The notes under the pieces: model-generated
What the model was told of the DNA's origin: nothing
The model's database searches: none
What the model saw: the letters and a program-made list of their open reading frames with translations, nothing else
In this document: piece after piece, positions 26,362 through 37,550 of the stretch
Position numbering within the stretch: position 1 is the stretch's first letter
Layout: each line of letters begins with the position of its first letter
Made by a program: the position numbers and the translations under genes
Assembly (NCBI GenBank): GCA_022225965.2
Contig: JAKJXP020000027.1
Location: 186,001 to 250,000, forward strand
Source of the DNA: Diatrype stigma
Taxonomy: Eukaryota; Ascomycota; Sordariomycetes; Xylariales; Diatrypaceae
DNA: 64,000 bases
Direction: 5' to 3'

Positions 26362-28193
26362 ACGCCGGTGCCTCCTGATAGAATTGGATGTTAGATGGTG
26401 TTAACTCATTGCCTAGGTAGTTGGTTTAGCAAGCCGCGTCATACAATCTACAAGAGCTGTGCTTGGTCTGCGATAGACGTTGTAATTTACACTTTCATCC
26501 GTCTTTCGACATTGTTAACGGAGCGATGGTATATTTTATAATCTCCAATAGGTGAAGAATGGCAGATGGTACATGAACAGCACTGACGCCCTGATATTAT
26601 CATAAGCAACGGCATCAACTCTGGTATAAGGCTTTAGGTAGCGGCCAGCTAGGCACGCTTAAGGGGTAGTATACAATGCACTCGGGGTGGTGGTTGGCAC
26701 TTTTGCTGCTGGCATTGGAGGGTGGCTGTATGTACGTTCGAGATGACGAGTGGCATGGATATATTGTGCGTCTATCGACGATATCATAGGTCAGATTAGC
26801 TCTTTTGCCCCTGATCTGGCAGTCCGCAACCTGGAGCTTGACGCGTTGCGGCCCCGGGTAAATCTGAGCACCTGCACTAGCTCGCTGGAGATGGCATGAA
26901 GCATGGTGATCTCGATCTATAGCAACATACAATATACATACATACATGATGCTAGCCGAGCCTGGTCGGCTTAAGGACCTCCATAGCCCATCGACTTCAT
27001 AAGATCGTGGTAGAGTCCGTAGGGTGCAATATGGATTTATTATTGTTCGCCGAATGTCGAAGTGCGCAAGGAAAGGGGGATCCCGCCCGCTGGTACCTTT
27101 TGGTGACGGCCTTCGATCTGGCGTTGTTTTGATCGGAAATGTTACAGTACAGTACAATACAACTATTATTTTGGGCGTTGGATAACGAAACTGCTTCCAA
27201 GTTCCCGCTAGTTAGCTTTAATGGAAAGAAGAAGCTACGACATATCTATCGTGGAGATGAGAATTGGTGATCAAGGCCTAAGGCATTTCCTTAAGGCAGT
27301 CAAAGGATTTTGTACGAAACGTCCGGGTACGTGAATTTTAGGCCTGGCGAACTAAAAGTGGCAGGTGGCAGGGTGGTTGGCATGCCACTCAGCCACTCCA
27401 AGCTTGGCTTTGTGCTCCAATTTCGATCGGCGATGTGGCGTTGTATGTGTTTCCGGGCTGAAATGCGGGGGCGGGCAGCTGGCAGGTTCGTTTTTCTCTT
27501 GATAAATGGGGCGGGCAGAGAGAAAGTGAGGCTCAAATGCAGCTTAGCGGTGGCTGGACTCTTAGACGTCATTCGTTGTTTACCCACCAAAAGGCAAGCA
27601 AAGTCGCGTCAGCCTTACGACGTCCAGTCGCGAGTCGCGACTTCCTTCCTTACTACATAACGTTATGTATGTACAGGACAGCGCAAGCAAAACAGCAGCA
27701 AACCGGCAGCAAACAACCTTGAAGCATTGAATTGCACTGCACTTTTTTCGTTTCACCTTCCTAACAAACTGAGGACGAATTCCCCTACCTCCCCTACGTT
27801 TTTACGTCATTGGCCCCAACAATTCCCTCCGTCACAGCGCTTTCCAACTCTGTGATCGTTCCTCTCACCTCTCTGCAGCACACACGTGCAGACCTGCCTA
27901 CTTACATCTTCATCCGGAATTGGCATCAGCCTCTGCTTAGGGTGCTCCGGAGTACGCCATAGGCATCTCCGGTCCAGTTTTCCAGTGTCTCAACCGGCCT
28001 CGATAGGTGGCAGCTCAGCTCTGCCTCCACACCCTCTCTCTCCCATACACATACACATACACGTACACGTACACGCACACACATACACCCGACATACACA
28101 CATACCTACATACAGACGCGCCTGTAGTCACATACGCACAGCACCGCATAGTAAGCAATCTACTGGCTCGCTTGCCGCCGCCTCGGAGTCATC
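26362..28193. other. Intergenic spacer with CA-rich leader
   Basis: 3' flank of the hydrolase and a long probable 5' region of the poly-Q gene. Contains CCTAGGTAG at 26412 and a CT-rich stretch at 27780-27900, a common promoter feature in filamentous fungi. A CA/TACA-rich microsatellite runs 28047-28110. No gene is supported. Confidence 0.5.
28047..28110. repeat. ACATAC/ACGTAC microsatellite
   Basis: Degenerate hexamer repeat of ATACAC and GTACAC units in the probable 5' untranslated region, about 85-145 bases before the start codon of the poly-Q protein. Confidence 0.8.
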
Positions 28194-29528
28194 ATGCCGC
28201 CTAAGAGCATGCCCCAGGTTCCCGTCCCGGGCATTCCGATGAGTTGGACTCCCGTCCCTCCTCCACCGAACTATAACGACCTAGTCGCTAGAGTAGGAGT
28301 ATTCTAACACCACCATTCTCTCTTGGAGGCAGACTACTAACCCCGCTTACAGTGCACGCCTCAAGGTGTAGGAGAGCTGGGCTTTCAGCCGCCACCCCAG
28401 TACCATCCAAGCCAGCTGCTCCAGCCCCTCCAGCCCTATCAACCCTATCATCATGGTGGTGTCCCGATTGACCCTTCCCTTTCCTCCGAGCCTCAGCCTC
28501 AGCCTCAGCAGCAGCAGCAACAGCAGCAGCAACAGCAGCAGCAACAGCAGCAGCAGCAGCAGCAGCAGCATCAACAGCAGCAGCAGCAGCATCAACATCC
28601 GCAGCAGCATCAGCACCAACAGCAGCATCAACCCCAGCCCCAGCATCAGCCCCAGCCCCAGCCGCAGTCTCAGCCTCCTGCTCCTACCCCTAGCAGCAAC
28701 ACTTCCCGGAAGCGCAAGTCGGACGCCATCGAGGAGCCGCAGGAGATCTTGGAGCAGCCGGAGGTCATCCCTGACATTTCGGATGATGACCCCCGCCTGT
28801 ACCATGTCGACCAGAGCTGCCAGCAAATCCGCCGCAAGATCCGGGATTTCATCGACGGCGCCAACATGAAGGTCAAGGAATTCCAGGAGGCCATTGGCGT
28901 GTCAGCGCGCAGCTACCAGAACTTCATGTCGATGACCGGTACTGACAAGGGTATGAACTGCGACACGTACCCGGCCGCCTTCAAGTTCTTCAAGAAGCGC
29001 GAGCTGCAGGGTCTTCGCGCCCTGCCGCCCAAGAAGTCCAAGACGGGCCCACGCAAGAACATCGCTGAGGAGAAGGCTAGTAAGACCTTCGACACGGGTG
29101 GTCTTCAGCTCGACGGCGAGGATCGCCAGGCCGTACCCGTCTATGACACGTGCGACGAGGTCCGCAAGAAGATCCGCGCCTTTCTCAAGAAACCCGATGT
29201 CACCCAGGCTGCCTTCTGCCGCGCCATCGGTGCCAGCTTCCCCGAGAAGCGTAGCATCCAATCTCGTCAGCTGTCCACTTTCCTAGGTCGTAAGGGCCCT
29301 ACTGCCGGCAATACGAGCGCCGTCTTTTACGGTTCCTACGTCTTCTTCGAGAAAATGCGCATCAAGGAGGGAAAACCCAAGTCCCAGTTCCGTCTCGAGA
29401 TGGAGTCCATTCACCCCAAGGGCATGAACGTCACCGACCAGATCGACGGTGGCTGGGTCACCATGCACAAGGATGAGCGCATGGTCCAAGACAAGTATGG
29501 AAGAATCGATTTCGTTCGAGTACGCTAG
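28194..29528 (+). CDS. Poly-Q protein with two DUF7726-like modules
   Basis: Two exons, 28194-28292 and 28353-29528, 424 residues. The 60-base intron has a perfect branch point (ACTAAC at 28336). Order: a Pro-rich head, a Gln/His-rich stretch at about residues 80-140 made mainly of CAG codons, a basic patch SRKRKSD that looks like a nuclear signal, then two related modules. Module 1 (about 186-255) contains CQQIRRKIRDFI and FQEAIGVSARSYQNFM; module 2 (about 296-375) contains CDEVRKKIRAFL, FCRAIG and QLSTFLGRKG. Both share a C-x3-R+KIR-F start, a helix-turn-helix-like middle and a FF-K end, which fits the uncharacterised fungal family DUF7726. A DNA-binding or regulatory nuclear role is an inference from this pattern. 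The end VTMHKDERMVQDKYGRIDFV is not low complexity and is likely conserved. Confidence 0.85.
28513..28640 (+). repeat. CAG/CAA trinucleotide tract
   Basis: In-frame CAG, CAA and CAT codons encode a Gln-rich run with scattered His. Mixed CAG/CAA use and interrupting CAT codons suggest slippage growth followed by point change; length is likely to vary between strains. Confidence 0.9.
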
Positions 29529-32269
29529 TCAGGACAGGACAGGGCAGGGGGGCGGGCGTAGATTGACTGATATTGCAATGTTGCTTGCTTTGCTCTCTCT
29601 TTAGTCCCCGGGGAATCGCTCAGTGTATTATATGTAGTTTCTGGAACGGAGTGGTCTTCTTTTTTCGGGCGTATCTACTGACAGGTGGCCGGTGTAATAA
29701 AAAGAGAATCCACGGTGTATTCTAGAACTCGGAGGTTACAGATCGGGGACATGGCTTTTTCATCTTTTTTACCCTTATAGCTTACTTACCAGGGAACTCG
29801 CAACGGTAAACCCAATAATATGACTTGATTTCCAGATTGGCGCGATAACTTTGAGTCAACACATAGTTGTCTCAAGCTCTCTGTTCTCCGGCTGATACTC
29901 ATACTTGCTAGGTAGACAACGAGCTTGGAAGGTTCTCTCATCTGCGCAATCATTATACAGCCTCCCGTTCACGTAATCAATAACCTGATACTAGGATAAC
30001 CTAATTTCGACCCGCTTCTCACCATAGATTAGATGTAGGTTGCCCTCTTCAATCAAACCTTGCTGGTCAGTGGCTAACTCCAGGCAATATGCCTTCTACT
30101 CAGGCTTCTCCGACACCATGATACTTGGTGGTTCTCTGGTACTTGTACATTCTCGAGCGTGTCTCCACACCAGCAATGCTGTTTCGTGTTCTTTGCCCAC
30201 GCGCTTGTCACCACCTCGCTGATACCCTAGAGCTCTTCTCTCGACGTTCTGAAGGTCCCATCATAGCCTCATTCCTCTCTTCCATCAGAGGATGGCAAGG
30301 CAGCAAACCGAACGACAGCCTATACAAGAGCTAGAGTTTTACCTCATCGATCTACAGTACGTGGTGCTATCAAAATAAAAAAACATGAACACGACATTGT
30401 CGAAAAAGAACCTGACTAGATCGTCGTCCAGCAGCCAAGTTGCAGTTAGCACTACCTAACTTATTATCATCACCGCCTCTACTTCTATTCTCCTCCGGCA
30501 TACGAACCAACTTCCGCCTCCTCGCTTTCGTCGCCTTTACTCGAATCTGCTTATGGGCCTTCATCTCCAGAAGAAAAGGTCTCCCAATACTCTCGACCTC
30601 GCCAGCAACGGAGTTATCATCCCCGATGTAATTACCATCTTGACCAGCCTCAGCCCTGCACGGCTCCGAAGGCGAGAGCCCAGACCACGATCTCTATCCT
30701 TGCGTGACGGCAAGGCCCGTGCATCTACAACTGTACGTCAAAGGGGGAAAATATCGTATCAAAGAAGGAAGGGGAAGAAGGGAAAGCCAGAATGGCTGGA
30801 GATGGCAGAAGGCATACATAGTGAATGTATGGCAAGCTGCCATTGAATGCCATTCCCATTGTCCCCCTATCTTATCACAATATCCCCCCCCCCCCCCCCC
30901 CCCCCTATTGTTTCCAGGACCTATTGTGACACCTTGGAACTCTCTCCACCCTACGTTGAGGACTCGTGTGGTCAAGCCGGGACATGACATCAAATTGGAC
31001 GAGTTCATCGCTCACAGGGAAGAAGAGGCCATTAGCCATCGGCTAGCGGTGCCAGATTCTCTCGACCGTACACCCCCAAAGACCAACTCTTTGAACCAGC
31101 GACTTATGATTTGCGAACCAGCATTCTATACACGTGGCAGGCATCCCTGTCGTAGCATCTCCGTGGGGTCGAATGAAACTACGGGTTCTTTCCCGCTGGT
31201 GGGTCTGGGAGCCAAATGATAGTCCTTTCGAGGTTACTTCAGAAGGCGGAGAAGAAGTGTACAAAGATGTGAAGGTAAGTACCCACTTGCTATGATGCAG
31301 AGTACAAGTGAAGACATTTTTTAGGTAGTTGCCTAATCCCTTCCATTTAAGGAGGTTGTTGCTTCTCATGATGACTCATCATGCCTCCCAATATCAAGGC
31401 CGGCAAGTCCATAGCTACCTGTGATCCATCAGTGGGCCTTGGCTACTTCATCTTGATTTCAACAGGCAACGCCATGGCTATCCACTTGTTCATCCGATTA
31501 TATTGGTCATCCTGGAGTTTAGAGCAGGTACGGTCAGTGTGGGGGCACTTACCCATTGTCCTTGCAAGTAGATTCTTCTTCTGTAAGTTCACAGGCAGGT
31601 GCTGCTTGCAGGTGCTACTTGCCATACTACAACATACCTGTATATAGATAGGTACTATCTATATACCACACCACACAGCCCATCTAACTTTAGCTCTCCA
31701 TAACAACACCAACAAAGAATTCCCTGGCGGGATTCTGCTGCGTACTGGTCCATACAACTAAACACTGCAATCTAAATCCAATATCTCTCCGTTGACACCC
31801 TAATTAATACCTTACCTATTCTCGGGTGATTCCTGAGAGGGATTTCCGCTGGGAATTCGATAAACAGGTGATTTCCGACAGGGATCAGTGCCAGCGATGA
31901 TCGAGGTTGGCTGTGAAGAGCACCAGACATAACTCAGCCTCGGTCTCTTTATGGCATTTCGAGATCAAGCCAGTTACAATACGTCTCATCTCAACTTTGC
32001 GGCTGGATACCGCGCATCCTTTCACAGTAATATTACACATCACGGGACCAATCCGATTAATGGCCGTTATTCGGAACAGGGATATCCGAATAACAAGGTG
32101 TCACGCCGAATAGCCAGGGTTTATTCGGATCCCAAGGCCTTTGCATTGTTCTTGCTACCTCATTATCCCCCCCCCCCAACCCTCCTTGACCCTTTCCCTT
32201 CTCCCCTTCCCTTTTCTCTCCTATCCCCAAATCCCCCCCCACCACCTTCCACCCCCCTTCTCTCTCCCA
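29529..32269. other. Intergenic spacer of 2.7 kb
   Basis: Convergent 3' region between the poly-Q gene (+) and the zinc protein (-). A run of 22 C lies at 30884-30905. Frames at 30553-30846 and 31043-31369 are open but composition and lack of motifs argue against genes. AT-rich stretches and CT-rich stretches (32160-32280) occur; no tRNA fold was found by eye. Confidence 0.45.
30884..30905. repeat. Poly-C homopolymer, 22 nt
   Basis: Uninterrupted C run in intergenic DNA. It shows that long G/C homopolymers occur naturally in this genome, which is relevant to the gapped G/C tract in the aldehyde dehydrogenase intron. Confidence 0.9.
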
Positions 32270-33065
32270 TCACAACTCCATCCAGATGGTGGGGTCCTCC
32301 CCGCGGAAGTCGATGGTGCCGGGACGCCGTCCGCCACCACGGCCACGGCCACGGCCACTTCCATGACCGCGGCCGGAAGGACCACCACCATCAGCAGCAG
32401 CAGCAGCAGCAGCAACGCCACTAGCGCCGGCACCGCCAGCAGAGGTGGGCGAGGTGGGCGAGGTGGGCGAGGCAGGCGAGGTAGGTGCAGACGCCACCTG
32501 CACCTTCTGCACGTGCGCCTGGTGCCGGCAACCCGAAGAACGACCGACCCGCTCCCTGCAGCAGGTCCACCGGAAGACGGGGCCGGCCGAACTTCGGGAA
32601 GCCGCGTCCCGCTGGTGAACATGGACTGCGCCTGGATAGGTGGAAGGGTTTGTCAGTCACTCCTGCTAGACGATACGACGGGAAAGGGGTGCCTTTTAAC
32701 GTACCGGGATGGAAGTTGCAGGCCAGGCTGTCGTTATGGGCCGCATAGTATCTGCAACCGCAGTTGCCACACTCGTGGACTGGGTTCAGAGGGGCGGCGG
32801 GAAGCGGGCGGCGGCCAGGGCTTGTAGCGGCGGCAGCAGCGGCGTCGGCAGCAGCGGTGGCAGGAGCGGCGGCGGTGGCAGGAGCGGCGGCGGTGGCAGG
32901 AGCGGCGGGGGAGGAGGGCGAGACTTGGGCGGAAGCGGAAGGTACACCCTCGGTGGCAGCAGCTTCCTCCTTGCCCGTGACCGAAGCCACCTCCTGCTCT
33001 TCCTGGCCAGCATCGGAGGTGACCTCAGTCACGTGCCGCCTCATTCTGGCGAGGAATGCCTTCAT
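32270..33065 (-). CDS. Small CHORD-like zinc-binding protein with Ala/Pro and RG tails
   Basis: Two exons, 33065-32705 and 32631-32270, 240 residues; a 73-base intron joins CNFHPG to AVHVHQ. Residues 50-85 are Ala/Pro repeats of the type APATAA. The core, 99-160, has the ligand pattern C-x2-C-x-C ... C116-x2-H119-P-G ... H124-x-H126 ... W142-x-C144-C145 ... GC155-x-H157-x2-H160. The CxFHPG and WxCC landmarks recall CHORD zinc modules, which bind two zincs and mediate protein contacts, but spacing is shorter and no known family name is certain. The C-terminus is Thr-Ser-Pro repeats, then poly-Ala and an arginine-glycine tail (GRGHGSGRGRGRGGGRR), suggesting RNA or nucleolar association. The start at 33065 was chosen because the frame upstream has unnatural composition. 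Confidence 0.68.
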
Positions 33066-34877
33066 ATCGGCAGGCGGCCGGTGGCAGAAGGCAAAAAAGC
33101 TTTGAGAACAACAAGAAAAAGAAAGAAGGGCAGGAAAGGCACACCAGCAATGTGTTGGTGGTGGCAGGTGGGCAGGCAGGCAGGTTGTTCTTGCCAAAAA
33201 GCATGTAAAAACTTCGCAGCAATGGGCAAGTGCGAAGTGCGTTCTTGTTCGTGACTTTCCTAGTGCAGACATACGATTAGTTGGACGAGCTCCTTGTGGT
33301 TCAAATTGCCTAACGACTAATCAAAGAGGTTCTCGCGGCATAAGCGGAGAATGAGTAGGTTCAATATTGACCAGCCTACTGTTCTGTTTGTGCCGTATGT
33401 ACGCCTTGTGAGTCAACAGTAACGAAAGGGGTTTCCCAGCAGGCGTGAACTTTGTACAATTGTTCTATATTGTTATTGAGGCTAACAGATTCCACCGAGA
33501 GGGTTATCCCTTAAGCAGAGTCTCTTTTGTCTGGAGGCTCAGCTTGCCTTGGGCAGAAAAACAGGTTGATATCACCGGGGCACCAGTCTGCCATTTGCTA
33601 TCTAATGGCCGACTATAGCTACCAAATTGTTATTATGCCTGGTGCTATGGCGACAGCAACCTTTCCTAATCACAGCAAAGCAAGTAAGTATCTTGTACTT
33701 CAGTTTGCATGAGTTACACAATGGTACTACATTCTGTGCTGTTTCGATATTGGTCTTGTCCCTTGGATATTGTCCTATCTTTCGAAGATGGCTCTCTCCC
33801 TTCTTCATACGCGTACGTACATACTCCTTCTGCCATCACCATATTGATCACGTATGAGGTCGTTGCAAGGAATAATTCTCTGATACATATGGTTAATGGC
33901 AGCTATGGTAAGTTGTGGCTTCCAGCGTTATCTGTGAATCTATCCCCCCTAACCACTAAGTCAGCAAGGATGCCAACAAAGAACATGTCATATACTCGAT
34001 ACGGAGATACGATATGCCACCAAGGTTTATTGTATTCGAACCTTTTTCAGTAATCATTAGCAATGTCCTACGTAGACAACATCTCTCATACACTGCCCCG
34101 TAGCCTTCTAAGTAATGGGATACCGGATCGATACTATATATAGGACATGATGAAAGCAGGAATTCCTTAATAGGGATGCTTAGATACCCTCAAATCCCGC
34201 TAGCTTCCTTCGCATATGTCTAATAACCCCAGGTGTAACTCATCTCCTGGTCCCTAGCACTGAAGCCCAACAGCCATACCTTGATGATTTTCCAGCTATT
34301 CTAGAATGGGATTACACTAACGGGTTCCGCATACTAGGAGAGCAAGATTCGATATCCGCTAGTTAGCCCACCCCGCATCTTGGAGTAGACATCGCACTGG
34401 ACACCGAAGGCGGGGAGGACTGCGGAGTCGCTTTGGAGGCCCCCTTCAGGCATTTCGATGATCTCCAACTGGGCGGAGCTGAGATCTCTCCACCTTATAT
34501 ACTATGTACCCGGTTGGTGGAAGGAAGGTGGAGAATGTTCAAGTAATAAGAAGAGACGACGCCCTGGAGCCCTTCACCGTGACTGCTTAATTGCATCCCC
34601 AATACATTACACCTTCGCCGATACATGGTCCGAACTGGCATCGCTTCGGCAACGTTCTTCCGAATGTTGGAGTCATAGGGTCACTGTATCCTCAGGCATG
34701 AGGCCTAGGTGGAGACTCGAGTTTCTTCTGCTAGAATGGGTGCTGGAATGGGGTATTGTTCTGGGTATAAAGTTCTTACCTGGATGATCGGGAGAGTCGT
34801 CTGAGCCTCTAGCTTTTCTAATACGGATTTCTCGTATACATATCATCAGCCGGGCCCCGAGACCCCAACAGCAAAAG
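33066..34877. other. Divergent promoter region of 1.8 kb
   Basis: Separates the zinc protein (-) and GH43 gene (+). Small frames at 33527-34053 show no family features. No repeats of note and no RNA gene found. Confidence 0.45.
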
Positions 34878-36802
34878 ATGCAGCTTCGCAGCTCGTTGGT
34901 ATGCCTCGGCCTCCTGGCCATCCAGGCCGGGGCGTCACCATCGGCCCAAGCCCCGAACTCGACGTTCCAGAACCCCATCCTCAGCGGCTTCCACCCGGAC
35001 CCCAGCTGCGTCTTCGTGCCCGAGCTCAACGCGACCTGGTTCTGCGCGTCGTCCAGCTTCCTCGCCTTCCCGGGCCTGCCCATCCACGCGAGCCGGGACC
35101 TGGTGCACTGGCGGCACGCGTCCAACGCGCTCAGCCGGGGCGACCAGCTCCCGGGCTTGGCGTTCCTACCCCGGGCCACGAGCGGCGTCTACGCGCCGAC
35201 GCTGCGCTTCCGTGAGGGCGTCTTCTACCTGTTGGGGACGCTGGTCAACCAGGGGCTGCCGCGCCAGAACGACTCGCGCTGGGACAACTTCCTGCTGACG
35301 ACGGCGGACCCCTACCGCTCCGACGCGTGGTCCGACCCCGTGCACTTCAGCTTCCCCGGCTTCGACCCCAGCCCCTTCTGGGACGACAACGGGGCCACGT
35401 ACGTGTCGGGCGCGCACACCGCCGCCTACTATCCGGGCATCATGCACGCGCCGCTCGACCTTGAGACCGGCGAGGTCGGCCCGATCCGCATGCCCTGGAA
35501 CGGGACCGGGGGCGCGTCGCCCGAGGGCCCGCACGTCTGGAAGCGCGGCAGCTGGTACTACCTGCTCCTCGCCGAGGGCGGCACGCGCGAGAACCACATG
35601 GTGACCATGGCGCGGACGCGCAACCTGCTGGAGGGACCGTACGAGCCAGCCCCGAACAACCCGCTGCTCACGGCCGCGAACAACACCGGGTCGTACTTCC
35701 AAGCCGTCGGGCATGCGGACCTCTTCCAGGACGCTAACGGGAAGTGGTGGGCTGCTACGCTAGCCGTACGCGCCACCGGTGCGGACTACGAGAAAGCGCC
35801 ATACTCCGCCAACGTTCCCATGGGGCGCGAGACGGTTCTGACGTCCGTGACGTGGGAGGAGGGCGAGTGGCCTGTCTTTGATCCCGTCGCGGGTGAAGCC
35901 TCCGGCTGGCCGCTGCCGTCGGAAGCCATCCCCGAACAAGGCGAAGGGCAGCTCGGCGATGCCGATGACGCGTTCACGTTTCCGCCGGGCAGCAGCTTGC
36001 CCATCCACTTCCTGCACTGGAGGCTGCCTGTTGCCAAGAACTACGCCGTATCCCCCCCGAGCCACTGGAACACCTTAGCGCTGAAGTCGTCCGTGCTCAA
36101 CCTGACGGGCTTCGATGGCGACTTCGCGCTAGGACGAGGACAGACGTTTGTCGGACGGCGGATGGCGCACTCCCTATTTCGGTTCCGAGTGGATGTTGAC
36201 TGGGCCACCTCGTTGACGAAGGAGGAGATGGAGGTGGGTGTTTCGGCCATCCAGGACCAGGCCCAGCATTTCGATCTGGGCATCGTGATGCTCAAGCCCA
36301 CCTCCTATACCAACAACACTAATGGAAATGCCGGGGGCCTGCAGCCGCACCTGCGCTTCCGAGGCATTTCGGAGACACCATACCGCGGGCAGAGTAGTAG
36401 CCCAAACGAGGTGTATCCAGTACCAAAGGAATGGCTTGGGCAGAAGCTAACCCTGCAAATCGAGGCGGTTAACAGCACCCATTTCTCCTTTTCCGCGGGG
36501 CCAACTGGATCTGGTGAAAAATCCCAAATGCGTATTTTCGGGTACTGTCGCGGGGATGAGTTAGTTCCATACTTCTCCGGTACGTCAAATACTAAACACT
36601 GAAGTCCTCAACAGCTGTTTCACATCTAACATCGAATAACTATCTAGGTGTCGTTCTTGGAGTCTATGCGACTTCCAACGGCAAACATGGCGAGCGCGCC
36701 TTCGAGACATACATATCAAACTGGCGATACACTGGGATTCAACAGTTCAGGTCACAGGAAGATGTAGAGAGCGCAGATCTAAAGCAGCTAAGTAGCCGGT
36801 GA
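34878..36802 (+). CDS. Secreted glycoside hydrolase family 43 (xylosidase/arabinofuranosidase type)
   Basis: Two exons, 34878-36579 and 36648-36802, 618 residues. The head MQLRSSLVCLGLLAIQAGAS is a signal peptide. The five-bladed propeller begins with QNPILSGFHPDPSC, which supplies the catalytic base Asp41; FDPSPFWDD holds the pKa-tuning Asp163; ASPEGPH holds the acid Glu216. A second beta-sandwich domain follows from about residue 390 (FHPS-like FDGDFALGRGQTFVGRR), as in the GH43 subfamily 10-14 enzymes with a C-terminal DUF1349-like module. It removes xylose or arabinose from hemicellulose side chains or xylo-oligomers outside the cell. Several NxS/T sites suggest N-glycosylation. The intron near the 3' end splits FSG|VVLGVYAT; reading through it would end the protein early at 36602. 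Confidence 0.92.
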
Positions 36803-37550
36803 CAGGCGGGTCTTGGTTCCACTCGGAAACGGGACTACCAAAAAGTAGTCCAAAAAACATACAACACCAGGGATTCGCTGGTCGTCACCGACCCAACTAC
36901 TGATCTGGCGGTATCTGGTTTATCTAGGGGAGAGCGGACGGGATCCCGAGTTCTCCAGATCCTATGGTCGTATGTGATAGATTCGTCTGGTTTCGTAGTC
37001 TATATTGCCCTGCTCAGGTGGTTGTGGGCTTCTAGGAGCATCGGCATCATAAGGGGCTACGGGTCCAAGTGGAGAAGAGAAAAATTGTTCACCAGACTCA
37101 ATTGAACAGCAAATAGAAGAAGCCTGTAACAAGAAGTTACTTGGGAGCGTTTAGTATATATTCGGGCGTAATTCAATTTTGCAATATGGAGTCCAACACT
37201 CTCACAAGTCCGATTCGTCCCAATATGCCCATTCCACCCGATTCCATACCGTGATGAAGTGTGACAACAATGTTAAAGGGGATTATAATAGGTATTAGGA
37301 GACTTGGAGAAGATTATTCTTTGGCAAGCTTATGAAGCGTGTGTTTACATTGTTGCGGTGATGCTTTGCTAAGTAGCTATGATATCTGTGACTGATTGAT
37401 CTGTGACTGACTGATGATTTCCTTCCTGCTCTCAGCTACCAGAAGCTCCTGATTTGCCATATACGTTGCTCTTTCAAGACGTTCCCCTTGAGTTTGAAGC
37501 CCTTGCATACTCTACCTAGCCACTCCACTCGCCAACTACGAGTTCACACC
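36803..37550. other. Convergent 3' spacer
   Basis: Between the GH43 gene (+) and the amidoligase-like gene (-). AT-rich, no coding signal. Short CTGTGACTGA direct repeats occur at 37388-37412. Confidence 0.45.

Noticed and set aside
31040..31200. Possible minus-strand tRNA (two GCTGGTTC T-loop-like words)
   Set aside because: Stems do not pair and anticodon arm is absent.
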